Shown here: one piece after another, positions 1-7,709 of the stretch
Numbering within the stretch: position 1 is the stretch's first letter
Layout of the letters: each line of letters begins with the position of its first letter
From: Gyrodactylus bullatarudis
Lineage: Eukaryota; Platyhelminthes; Monogenea; Gyrodactylidea; Gyrodactylidae
Direction: 5' to 3'
Assembly (NCBI GenBank): GCA_012064415.1
Contig: SSNU01000111.1
Span: forward strand, 53,777 to 69,102
Length of the DNA stretch: 15,326 nucleotides
Translations under genes and position numbers: made by a program
Notes under the pieces: generated by a model
What the model was told of the DNA's origin: nothing
Seen by the model: only the letters and a program-made list of their open reading frames with translations
Databases searched by the model: none

Positions 1-289
1 AAAAGTTTAAGAGATGTTTTTTGAAATTTCGAAAATTCGGTTTTTGCCCATTATCTCAGCTCACAGACAGCCAAATTTTTTTTAAATACCAGATTTGTGA
101 TCAGCGTTGAATTTTACATCAGAATTTAATCACTAGAAATAAAGAGCCTGACCCCACCTCCACCCGTGAAATCTTTAGTTGAAGAGTGGTTCTCTATTGG
201 TTGTATTCCAAATCTACTTTTACTAATACTTTTTTGATTTATATTTATCTAATTAAGGCTTGGTAATCGAAAGATAAATGAAGGAAGGA
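1..289. other. AT-rich non-coding left edge
   Basis: No gene is supported here. The sequence is AT-rich with short A and T runs. The first 170 bases are a little more complex, with a C-rich patch around 145-170, and have the look of old dispersed repeat sequence, but I cannot name a family. If the minus-strand gene proposed at 350-622 is real, this stretch is its 3' flank. Confidence 0.4.
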
Positions 290-292
290 TTG

Positions 293-298
293 TTTATT
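293..298 (-). other. Candidate polyadenylation signal AATAAA
   Basis: The plus strand reads TTTATT, which is the canonical AATAAA hexamer on the minus strand. It lies about 52 nt downstream of the stop codon of the proposed terminal exon (stop at 350-352), a normal distance for a short 3' UTR. In such AT-rich DNA the hexamer is frequent by chance, so it carries weight only together with the exon model. Confidence 0.25.
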
Positions 299-349
299 TT
301 ATCTCTGAAATGAAATAATATCTTGAGACTTAGACTTAAAATATGGTGT

Positions 350-622
350 CTATTTTGACCAGAATATTTCTTCATCTTCATTTATCTGATCAGTTTCTTT
401 GTCTTTGTATTGGCGAACGACTAGTTGGTTTTTCTGAAATCTAGGAATATTTTTCTGTCGTGCATCTCTCTTCATCGTTGCTTTTGGCAAGAACAAAAGG
501 TTTTACTCCTACCTTTTGAGCTCATTTAAAGATACCTTCTGTAATTCTAAGGGTTGTAATTTACTTTCCTGGTTGATTACATTAAAGATTTTATCGAATA
601 AATTGTCATCACAAACGTATCG
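350..622 (-). CDS. Possible last two exons of an unidentified spliced gene
   Basis: I do not recognise this protein. On the minus strand an acceptor-like TTTTAG ends at 623. It is followed by a frame open for 36 codons plus two bases (622-513), ending in AAAAG then GTAGGAGT, a good donor. A 72-nt intron (512-441) would end at TATTCCTAG. The next exon (440-350) continues in the same frame for 29 codons to a TAG stop, and AATAAA follows about 52 nt later. The joined piece is about 66 residues, hydrophilic, with a C-terminus rich in K, Q, D and E (…NEDEEIFWSK). Within the first exon are CDDNLFDKIF and QPLELQKVSLNELK. Splice sites, phase and poly(A) signal agree, which supports the model. Open runs of this size do occur by chance here, and the upstream exon is unresolved, so confidence is low. 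A decayed transposon fragment is the main alternative. Confidence 0.3.
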
Positions 623-721
623 CTAAAATAATCCTCCCCAATTATTTTTCTCTCATTTGAATTGAATAAAACTCTAGTAGTGAATAAAACACTTGAAATA
701 TAATATCAATCGATTATTATA

Positions 722-835
722 ATTATAACCGTTATCGTATCATTGAAAAAGTCACCTTTTAATAGATAGTTCAAGTTGGGACTCTCATCAAAGAGGAAGG
801 CGGAATTATTATTTTTGCATTGATGCTCAAAGATT
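722..835 (-). CDS. Possible upstream exon, junction unresolved
   Basis: A minus-strand frame runs open from about 838 through 757 and on to about 722. It includes a non-repetitive stretch (residues such as NSAFLFDESPNLNYLLK). A strong donor-like AAAAG/GTGACT sits at 757/756. That donor leaves one base, while the exon starting at 622 needs phase 0, so the two cannot be joined directly. A weaker donor near 731-729 (ACG/GTTATA) would give phase 0. An undetected small exon, or no gene at all, are the alternatives. The acceptor on the far side is poor. No family is recognised. Confidence 0.15.
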
Positions 836-875
836 TTAGCTCATATCAGTCTTAGATTTAAATATATTTTGTATT

Positions 876-1075
876 TTAACCCTTTCGGTGCCGAGACTAT
901 TTCACAATTTTTATAAAAACCAAAATTTAGCTTTGAAGATACCAAGTTATTTGGCCAAAAATATTACAAATGCAAGTTCTAATTGTGAGCTTCAATTTAA
1001 ACTTTAATTGATCCAGAAACCTATCAAACTGGCAGAGTTATGAAGGTTCAAAAAAATAGGCACCGAAAGGGTTAA
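876..1075. mobile_element. TTAA-flanked MITE, piggyBac type (192 bp)
   Basis: The element body is 880-1071, flanked on both sides by TTAA (876-879 and 1072-1075). The termini are perfect 13-bp inverted repeats, CCCTTTCGGTGCC on the left and GGCACCGAAAGGG on the right. A TTAA duplication followed by CCC is the hallmark of piggyBac-superfamily elements. At 192 bp with no coding capacity it is a non-autonomous MITE that would need a transposase supplied elsewhere. Its right-hand subterminal sequence resembles the candidate element at 9506-9706. Confidence 0.8.
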
Positions 1076-2149
1076 AGTAAACCAATATATTTTTTGATAA
1101 ATGCAGATATCAATAATATTATATTTGGTTGCCACTAGAATTCAAATTTGGTGCTAAAATTGGAATTAAAAGATATTGAATTTTGTCACTTAGAAGTTAG
1201 AAATTTTTTTCAATTGATTATTAAAGCAGTTTAGAGGATCTCTGAGAAAACTATCAGATAAATTCGTAATCCATTTTATGAAATAGTTTTTCTACATATG
1301 TTATCTGTAAATTTCGACACTCGGAGATTTTGCCACAAGTTTCAGGACCATTTGCGCATTTTCAATTTCTAGACAATCAAAGTAAAATCGAAAGGAAACC
1401 TGATTAATATTATATAATTATTTATGATACAATTATAATAATTATCATTATTATATCACATATATATGAAGATGGGAATTTGTGCTTTTTACAATCAGCA
1501 TTGAAAGTAAGCTGACGTAGAAAATACTGGCTTGAGTTCATCGGTTTGAGGGAACTTTTATTGTGGAAAAAATAACCACATAACAGAATTTATTCTTATC
1601 ATTTCTACACTGGAAAACTCTATGATCCATGATTTAATAAAGAAAAAGTTAATTGAGAAAATCCCATGATTAAACTCGAAAAAAATCCTCATTTCATTAT
1701 TTCTAAATATTCTATGTATGTATAATTTTTTTAATTGGCGAAAAGAGTTTACATTATGGATATACAATATATATATACACTGTACTCAGTACAGTATATT
1801 ATATGGAAATACATATGTTGAACAACATCTTAAAAATTCCAATTTTACACCTGAAGACAGTGTTGAGAGTGGTCTCAATCGAAAGTGCAGAAAATTTTAA
1901 TCATTGTGGCCAAGAAAATTTTGAAATTTGATCTATTTGAAGCCGTCAATTTGAAATAACAAATTTTCACTTAAATTTTATGAATTTTTTTCAATAAATT
2001 TTACTTGGTTTTATTTTTCGCGGAATTTTATCTCCCGTTCAACAATCGACGCAGAATTTAATTTTCTATTTAATGATATCCAGTTGTTGGGCAATTAGTT
2101 AATTTCTCTAAATGATTTTGATGAATTAGTTACTCCAGTTTTGTTTTTG
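1076..2149. other. AT-rich stretch without a supported gene
   Basis: No gene is supported. There are TA-rich simple stretches around 1430-1470 and 1760-1800. A minus-strand open frame at about 1311-1405, preceded by an AG, and overlapping open frames at 1480-1550 look slightly coding, but their phases do not connect and no family is recognisable. The 60-70 codon ATG frames at 1558-1767 and 1718-1900 overlap on opposite strands, are rich in F, I, N and Y, and look like chance openings. Confidence 0.35.
1779..1795. repeat. Perfect 17-bp palindrome in TA-rich DNA
   Basis: ACTGTACT and AGTACAGT are perfect reverse complements around a single C. The palindrome sits inside a TA-rich tract (about 1760-1805). 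It could be a cruciform-prone site or a dyad binding site; nothing nearby suggests which. Confidence 0.6.
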
Positions 2150-2265
2150 CAAATATCTCCGAAACTGAATACAATTCGGAGATTCTGAGACCGGATACAG
2201 AATCTGCGTCAAATTTCGGATCAGGATGTTCCCTAATCGAAAAAAGGGACACGCCGTGTTATTAA
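2150..2265. other. GC-richer hairpin-rich segment, open in frames on both strands
   Basis: This stretch is clearly richer in G and C than its surroundings. It carries consecutive inverted repeats: CTCCGAA (2157-2163) with TTCGGAG (2175-2181), and AGATTCT (2180-2186) with AGAATCT (2199-2205). A 64-codon minus-strand ATG frame (2126-2320) covers it, and a plus-strand frame is also open from about 2126 to a TAA near 2263 with a mixed, non-repetitive composition. I recognise neither protein. It may be an old exon, a structured RNA, or part of the foldback element that begins at 2317. The evidence does not decide. Confidence 0.25.
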
Positions 2266-2316
2266 TTAATCTTATTAGATGGTAAACTTGAAAAACAATA
2301 ATTAATGAATATTGCA

Positions 2317-2411
2317 GCACCTATACTTACAAAGGTTAACTAGCTTTATTTCTTTCTAGGTTCCTGTGGGATATATTACCTAAGCACCTAGAACGAAATA
2401 ATTCTAGTAAC
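2317..2411. repeat. Foldback repeat, copy 1
   Basis: An imperfect hairpin has arms at 2335-2361 and 2386-2411 (about 23 of 26 positions pair) around a 24-nt loop. The outer part of the left arm, 2317-2340, is a perfect 24-bp reverse complement of 10820-10843. The loop and start of the right arm, 2361-2400, match 10774-10813 in direct orientation at 39 of 40 positions. The simplest reading is a palindromic non-autonomous element whose complete form is left arm, loop, right arm. This copy keeps the left arm and has lost the outer right arm. No target duplication is identified. Confidence 0.6.
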
Positions 2412-2614
2412 AATAATTGTCCATTTTTGAGGTCCTTATGATCATACTTTGGTTAGTATCGCAACACTTGATTTCGATCGTTTCCATCTCTGATATTATC
2501 TACAGTATGTTGAGAGTAATCGTTTTTCATCAATAAAAACTTGAATTAATTTTTTTATTCCTAATATAATTTTATTTCTTGACAAAATTTAGTAAGTATA
2601 TTGTATACTATAAA
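2412..2614. other. AT-rich spacer left of the mariner
   Basis: No gene or repeat is recognised between the foldback copy and the mariner insertion site. Confidence 0.4.
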
Positions 2615-2691
2615 TATTAGGTTGCGTCAAAAGAAATGAGACTTTAGAGATAAAAAAATATATTCAAATATCTGCATAAAAAAGAGAAAAA

Positions 2692-3717
2692 TCAGGTATC
2701 AAAATATTCTCCAGCAGAATTAATACATTTCTGCCAACGAATAGGAAGCTGATCAATCCCATCAGCGTAAAACTCTTGACTTTTTGAATCAAAAAAGTTG
2801 ATAAGGCCATTTTCGACTTCTCCTTTGTTGAGGAATTTTTTCCCCTTTAAAAAGTGTTGCATCGACCTGAAAAGATGATAATCTGACGGGGCTAAGTCAG
2901 GACTATAAGGAGGATGTTCTATGACATCGATATTCTCATCTTGAAAAAAATTTTTGACATCTCTTCCCAGATGAGGTCGGGCGTTATCTTGTTGGAATGA
3001 AATCCTTCCAAATCTTGGGAATTTATCCTTCAATTTGGCAACCATCTGCCTTAATGAGTCTAGATATCTTTGAGAAGTGACAGTCTGACCATAATCCATA
3101 AGCTCATAGTGGATTACTCCTTTTCTTGTCCAGAAAACTGTGAGCATAACTTTCTTCGAGAACCTGTTTGGAGAGGGTTGAGTTGCTTTCTCCCCAACTC
3201 GTTTCCAAGACCTTTTTCGACTCTGATCCTGAAGATAGATCCACTTTTCGTCTGTTGTAACAATATTCTTCAGAAAATTGTCATAACTGAGTCTGTGAGA
3301 GAGTCTTCGACAGGCTTCAACTCTTTTCCTTTTTTGTGATTCGTTGAGGTCATGGGGAACCCATTTGTCGAATGAATTTGTAAAGTTCTCCTCTCTCAGA
3401 GCACGTAGAACTGAAGACTGACTAACATTCAAAACAGAAGAAATTGCTCTTGAAGATGACGATGGTTGCTCTTCAACTGCTTCAATAATCAAAGAGTTAT
3501 CAACGGTTGAAGGTCGACCTGATTTTGATTCATCATCCACTGAAATCTTTCCTTCTACGAAGTTTGAGTACCAACGAAATACAGTAGCACGTTTTATTCG
3601 ATCTCCGAAACAAGATTCAAGTTTCCTGAAAGTCTCTGATGGTCCAGTTTTCTGAAGAAACTCATATGCGATTAACTTTCGAATATCTTTGATATCGAAA
3701 ATGTCATTAAGACTCAT
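2692..3717 (-). CDS. Mariner transposase, DD34D type, apparently intact (341 aa)
   Basis: This enzyme cuts out and reinserts its own element at TA sites in the nucleus. The N-terminal half has two helix-turn-helix regions (about residues 8-50 and 76-110) separated by a GRPS linker at 68-71, which is the usual paired DNA-binding module. The linker motif WVPHDL is at 119-124. The catalytic DDE/D domain has TTDEKW with D156, QQDNARPH with D244, and SPDLAPSDYHLF with D279. The 34 residues between the last two aspartates define the mariner DD34D class. The C-terminus keeps the family's FY..GI..L..RWQKCI pattern (about 316-332). Length is normal (about 340-350). The start has a good context (AACAATGAG), and the stop is TGA at 2692-2694. 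No frameshift or premature stop is seen. The subfamily cannot be assigned confidently. An upstream ORF in the leader (3729-3779) may dampen translation. Confidence 0.95.
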   Translation of the reverse strand: MSLNDIFDIKDIRKLIAYEFLQKTGPSETFRKLESCFGDRIKRATVFRWYSNFVEGKISVDDESKSGRPSTVDNSLIIEAVEEQPSSSSRAISSVLNVSQSSVLRALREENFTNSFDKWVPHDLNESQKRKRVEACRRLSHRLSYDNFLKNIVTTDEKWIYLQDQSRKRSWKRVGEKATQPSPNRFSKKVMLTVFWTRKGVIHYELMDYGQTVTSQRYLDSLRQMVAKLKDKFPRFGRISFQQDNARPHLGRDVKNFFQDENIDVIEHPPYSPDLAPSDYHLFRSMQHFLKGKKFLNKGEVENGLINFFDSKSQEFYADGIDQLPIRWQKCINSAGEYFDT

Positions 3718-3728
3718 TGTTTCGTGAA

Positions 3729-3779
3729 TTATGAATAAGTAGATTTATTTAAAGAAAAAGAGAAATAAATTTTCTTCAT
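3729..3779 (-). other. Short upstream ORF in the mariner leader (16 aa)
   Basis: An ATG at 3777-3779 opens a 16-codon frame that ends at TAA (3729-3731), 11 nt before the transposase ATG. It is out of frame with the transposase. It would lower transposase output only if transcripts start upstream of it, which the sequence does not show. Chance is an adequate explanation. Confidence 0.2.
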
Positions 3780-4106
3780 TTTGATGTATAATTTGTTATT
3801 CTAAAGCGAATTTTTGATTATGTAATTTTTGATCAAAGTTGGAATCTCATAACATATGATGCAACCTAATATATGTAATATGTAGTGTGAGACAAGATGG
3901 ACGACAATTATAATCTTACCACTCCAACAGTGGATAATTATAATTATGCTTGCTCTTGTATTATTGACTAAATCATGAATTGCGCATTTATCTGTTTCTC
4001 TTTTATTCTTGTTTTGATTTTGATAATTACTATATAAAAAGTTCAATTTAATTTTCCCTGGTTGAAAATGTGATTCAGAATGAATTTTTTGCAAAATAAT
4101 TTTCTT

Positions 4107-4282
4107 TTAACCCTTGTCCGATTATTGGGGTGTTTTTCACCCCAAGACAGATATTTATCCGAATATTTTTCATAAATTTTATCTTGGATACCGGAGGCTT
4201 ATAATTATTCTTATTTTAGGTTCTTGTTGACAATATGTAGTGTTTATTTTTTCAATATCTTTTTCGCAAGGACAAGGGTTAA
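4107..4282. mobile_element. TTAA-flanked MITE, piggyBac type (168 bp)
   Basis: The body is 4111-4278, bounded by TTAA (4107-4110 and 4279-4282). The perfect terminal inverted repeats are CCCTTGTCC and GGACAAGGG. A strong small hairpin lies 16 bp inside the left end, GGGGTG (4127-4132) and CACCCC (4138-4143) around five T. A subterminal hairpin of this kind is common in small TTAA elements. There is no coding capacity. It shares the TTAACCCTT start with the element at 880-1071 but not the interior, so it is a different family of the same superfamily. Confidence 0.75.
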
Positions 4283-5330
4283 AGTGGCAGTGATAGTGTC
4301 CAAGTTTCATTATTTGTCATAAATCTCTCAAATTTGATCTTATCACTTTCAAGGGGTCATGGAAGATTTACTTAATTTTCATTAATTTTCAAGTAGTGAA
4401 AAAGATCAAAAAAAGGAAATTCAACTCCCAAACGATAACGAAGTTGTGCATTAGAACAGATTCAGCATATTCGGCTTTCTTGTCTTATTGGGATCCTGAA
4501 AATCAACTTTTGATCACTCTAACACTATGAAACCAATAAAAAATTTCAGTTCAAAGTTCGAAAAAATGGGATTTTGGCGCCAAATCAAAATTTGAAAAAT
4601 GACTATAGTTTTTCCAAATCGTAAAAGTGGGTAACATGAGTAGGATTGCAAAAATCTTTTTCATATTCGAATCTTTGATAAAAAATTATTTAGTTTTTCT
4701 AGATTCCCAACTTTATATAAATTAGCTTTATTTTAAATGCAATCTTTACATGGCAATTATGCAATTTTTTTCCAAAATCAGATATTGTCCCAAAAAATGA
4801 GTATTTTTATCTCAAAAAAATTTTTTTTTCGATTTGAATTATTTTTTAATAAATTATTGTGATTATTTTATAAATATATCTTACAACAACTACTTTAAAA
4901 TGAAAATTATGAAGAAAAAAATGTAATATAAAAGGAACGCTAGAAAAATGAAATGCTAGAACTTAGTTTAATTATCTCTAATTTTAATTAGAAAGTCAAA
5001 TATTAAAAAAATATCGATTACCCTCAACTACTGATTTCTGTGTTGGGAAATATTTTAGCAGCATAATTTAATAATGACTAGAGAGAATTCAAAAATCAAT
5101 TGATCCTTAATTTTCTGAATGCTTACAAAGCTAGCTGAAATTAAGACTGCTTAGTAGATGACTACTGATTGATAATTTTTTTCGATGATCTAGAATTTCG
5201 ATTCGAACTCAAATTTTAATTAATCTGTTTAAATTCTCAGAATGCTTCGATTTAATGAGGTGGCATTCTTCCCTCGTATATCTGCTTGGTACGATTTCCT
5301 TTTTATCAAATCAATGTATTATCTATAATA
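4283..5330. other. AT-rich stretch without a supported gene
   Basis: No gene is seen on either strand. Small structures are a 12-bp palindrome TTTGGCGCCAAA (4573-4584), long A and T runs near 4811-4832, CTAATT/AATTAG (4978-4991), and a 7-bp stem AGAATGC (5239-5245) with GCATTCT (5263-5269). The section around 4540-4830 has the texture of an old dispersed repeat, but no termini are visible. Confidence 0.4.
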
Positions 5331-5332
5331 TC

Positions 5333-5815
5333 TAATAGACTTGGACGAAATTTTGCAAAATTACTTAAATCAACCATCGATATGAAAAAACTAATCTTCA
5401 AGTATTTAAATATAATCTCACCAAATATCGCTTCAAAATACCTTTCCATGCTTCTGCAATAAGATATACAAAATTGTGAAACTTTTTAAATTTAAAACGT
5501 TTTTTGACCTATAAAAGTTGTAATATTCATGAAAAATAAGAGAAATTTCGTTTTGAACTATTGAAAAAACAATGTTAATAGGGTTTAAGTCATTTTTACA
5601 ACTTTATGTGAATTCAATTTAAAATTATAAATATAAAACAATAAAAAACGTTCTAAATTTGAAAATTTTCACAATTTTGTGTATCTTATTGCAGAAGCAT
5701 GGAAAGGTATTTTGAAGCGAAATTTGGTGAGATTATATTTAAATACTTGAAGATTAGTTTTTTCATATCGATGGTTGATTTAAGTAATTTTGCAAAATTT
5801 CGTCCAAGTCTAATA
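5333..5815. repeat. Long near-perfect hairpin (two 168-nt arms), MITE or hpRNA-like
   Basis: The left arm, 5338-5505, and the right arm, 5643-5810, are reverse complements without gaps at 163 of 168 positions. The mismatches are at 5427, 5467, 5482, 5487 and 5495, so they cluster toward the inner end. The 137-nt spacer holds a further short pairing (5511-5523 with 5596-5607). The outer ends are GACTTGG and CCAAGTC, and TAATA flanks both sides (5333-5337 and 5811-5815), which could be a 5-bp target duplication. The structure is either a recent foldback-type non-autonomous transposon or a local inverted duplication. If transcribed it would form a long double-stranded RNA and could feed an siRNA pathway. 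There is no coding capacity. Confidence 0.85.
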
Positions 5816-5884
5816 TATAAGAGAGACTTGGAACTCCACTAAATTCAGAATTCATTCAAGTAAAGGAATCTTGATATTTCCCTC

Positions 5885-5945
5885 CTGGAAGATTTAATGA
5901 GCAGAAAAATTATTGTGGCGAAAATGCTTCAGGAAAATCTTCCAG
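5885..5945. repeat. 11-bp perfect inverted repeat just right of the long hairpin
   Basis: CTGGAAGATTT (5885-5895) and AAATCTTCCAG (5935-5945) are perfect reverse complements with a 39-nt spacer. The size is in the pre-miRNA range, but inner pairing is poor, so a microRNA is unlikely. Confidence 0.45.
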
Positions 5946-6806
5946 TTTCAAAATTTTCAAATGTCTCACACCTCTTTTTGTCCTATTCACCCTCAAAATT
6001 TGAAAAATCCATTATCAAGCTGGTCGTGTTAATTCTAAAGATCTCTCTAAAACAAGAAAGTTAACTCTCAATCTTAGAATAGAATTTATGTCTTTTAAAA
6101 AATTGAGTCAATTTTTGAATTAACCCGAAACTGGTCAGTGAGAATTATTCTTTTTAATATCGAAGAATAAAAACTTAAAAATTTCATAGCATTCATGCAA
6201 TCTTATTCAATCCTTTCGTAGGTTCAAATAAATTAATAATTAACAGAAAGAAAAAATCCGAAAGAACAGGACACTGCGTGTAATGGTAAATAGGAAAATA
6301 AAGATAGTATGAAACGTCTCTTTCACTATTTATCTAAGTTATCAAAATCATATCGATAAAGAATAAGTTAAGAATGGCCTAATAACAGAATTTCCACTGA
6401 TTTCTCCTTGATGTTTATGTTTTGCTTAGAACTCTTGTTTGTACAACAATCATTTCTCAAACAATATTTACTCAAGTCTCTAATCATTATAATAGTTTGT
6501 AATGTGTCAAAAACATTTTCAAAAGGCCATAAGTCGAGGGACTAGTGTATTTTAAAATTAGGATTTGACCTTCATCTTGATTTTAATAATTATTCATCAT
6601 TGGTGAAATTCAACAGATATTTTTCTTAATAATTAAATTATCGTGATTTTTTCAAATAATAGAACATCAAATTACAATAGAAAAAAATCACTCTTAAGAA
6701 GAACCCAGTTCATAACATTCAATCTCTACACATTTTTCTAGTGATCATATTTATTTATTCCAAATTACACTTGAATTATAAAGCTTTTTGATGGGATAAG
6801 AATTTT
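5946..6806. other. AT-rich stretch without a supported gene
   Basis: Nothing recognisable was found on either strand. A TTAACCCG at about 6120 resembles a TTAA-element end, but no matching right end was found within a plausible distance. Confidence 0.4.
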
Positions 6807-7114
6807 TTATTCACACGAAACACTTGGATAGTCAGGAACAAGATAATTTTTAACAAGAATTTTATTTTCAATAACTTCAACGGCGAAATTCGGATTTTTT
6901 GCCCAGTGTTGTTCCCGAATCAAATGCCTGAAACCGACAAATAATTTAAGGTTCAAAATTCAAAAAATTCCTTATTTTTGTCAGATTGAATTTTTCCCCA
7001 AATTCTTTTCAAGCCTACGTAGTATACTTCTTTGGGGATATACACAAAAATGGCAAATTCTAGATTAACTGCCGCTAACTGCCTATCTAAAGTATGGAGA
7101 TAATCATCCTTCTT
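6807..7114 (-). pseudogene. Decayed GIY-YIG endonuclease end of a Penelope-like retroelement
   Basis: Two overlapping minus-strand frames suggest one broken coding region. The upstream frame, 7114-6953, is open for 53 codons and contains FVYIPKEVYYVG, which resembles the GIY…YIG core with a few residues lost between the two halves. The second frame, open from 6959 to the TAA at 6807-6809, contains HWAKNPNFAVEVIENKIL. This lines up with HWAENPDHIVDFNDV in the clearer Penelope-like fragment at 13254-13559 and with the usual H…V/I-D-F/W-E-N pattern of that domain. A frameshift near 6955 would connect the two. The C-terminal frame is richer in G and C than its surroundings. The alternative is a terminal exon of an unrelated gene, because TTTCAG precedes GCATTTG at 6928. 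The homology is read by eye from short motifs. Confidence 0.4.
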
Positions 7115-7705
7115 TTATTTCGGTGATATCAATCAAAAGATTCCCTATCAAATGGTGAAAATTATTCTAGCAATTAATCCTTAAATAAGTATACTAATTA
7201 GTAATTAGTATCTTCAGCTTTACGAGTAGAGTTCGTAACTCTTTATCTGTTAATTGTTTTTTTATCCTATTTGGATAAATGAATAGAGTTTTGCTCTCAA
7301 GTTTATTATTGTTTTTTTCCTCTATTGACAGATAGGAGTACACTTTTTTTAAATACAGAATGAACTAATGTGAATATGGTAATTTTATGATTCTATTTTA
7401 CAAAAGTAATTTTTTCATCAAATACTCGAGAATGATGAGGATTCTTTGGAATCTCGATAAACAGGTTTTGAAAGTCGACTTATGAATGATAAGTTATCAT
7501 TTAATCATAAGATAATAGGGAATAAGATTGGCATTTTCGCATATAAAATTAGTCATCTCCTAAAATATTAGAGATATTGATCGCATATTTGACCAGTACA
7601 GCTATTGTTTTCTTCAGGTTTCAAATAAACGTTATAAATATTTTTTAAACATTTGACTAAATTTTCAAAAAATCACCCTTCCTTAAGTAAGTTTGGTTAG
7701 CACCA
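7115..7705. other. AT-rich stretch with one notable palindrome
   Basis: No gene is supported. The 21-bp palindrome at 7191-7211 is listed separately. Confidence 0.4.
7191..7211. repeat. Perfect 21-bp palindrome with two TAATTA cores
   Basis: ATACTAATTA and TAATTAGTAT are perfect reverse complements around a single G. Each arm contains TAATTA, the core bound by many homeodomain proteins, so a dimeric homeodomain site is possible. It is equally explainable as a chance AT-rich palindrome. Confidence 0.5.
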
Positions 7706-7709
7706 GAGA

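Larger units (their letters stand above)
2617..3869 (-). mobile_element. Full-length mariner (Tc1/mariner) transposon, 1,253 bp
   Basis: The element starts TTAGGTTGCGTCA at 2617 and ends TGATGCAACCTAA at 3869. It is flanked by TA on both sides (2615-2616 and 3870-3871), the standard target duplication of this superfamily. The terminal inverted repeats span about 27 bp (2617-2643 and 3843-3869) and match at 21 positions, including the first nine. The length is typical for mariner. Inside is one uninterrupted transposase gene on the minus strand, with about 150 bp before its start and 75 bp after its stop. An intact reading frame and recognisable ends point to a recent insertion. The ten-odd differences between the two ends could be natural asymmetry or early decay. 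Confidence 0.93.

Noticed and set aside
1311..1550. Possible minus-strand exons (frames at 1311-1405 and 1480-1550)
   Set aside because: The phases of the best splice sites do not connect and donors are weak. Such open runs are expected many times by chance at this base composition.
1558..1900. Overlapping 60-70 codon frames on opposite strands
   Set aside because: Rich in F, I, N and Y, no recognisable motif, mutually overlapping, with TA-simple sequence inside.
2335..2411. Helitron 3' end (hairpin followed by CTAGT)
   Set aside because: The CTAG lies within the hairpin arm, the second copy does not end there, and no TC-type 5' end was seen.
3070..3339. 89-codon plus-strand open frame
   Set aside because: It lies wholly inside the transposase gene on the opposite strand and shows no protein signature; it is a shadow.
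3801..4094. 97-codon minus-strand frame
   Set aside because: It straddles the mariner's inverted repeat and insertion boundary, so it cannot be an ancestral gene. The composition is typical of AT-rich chance frames.
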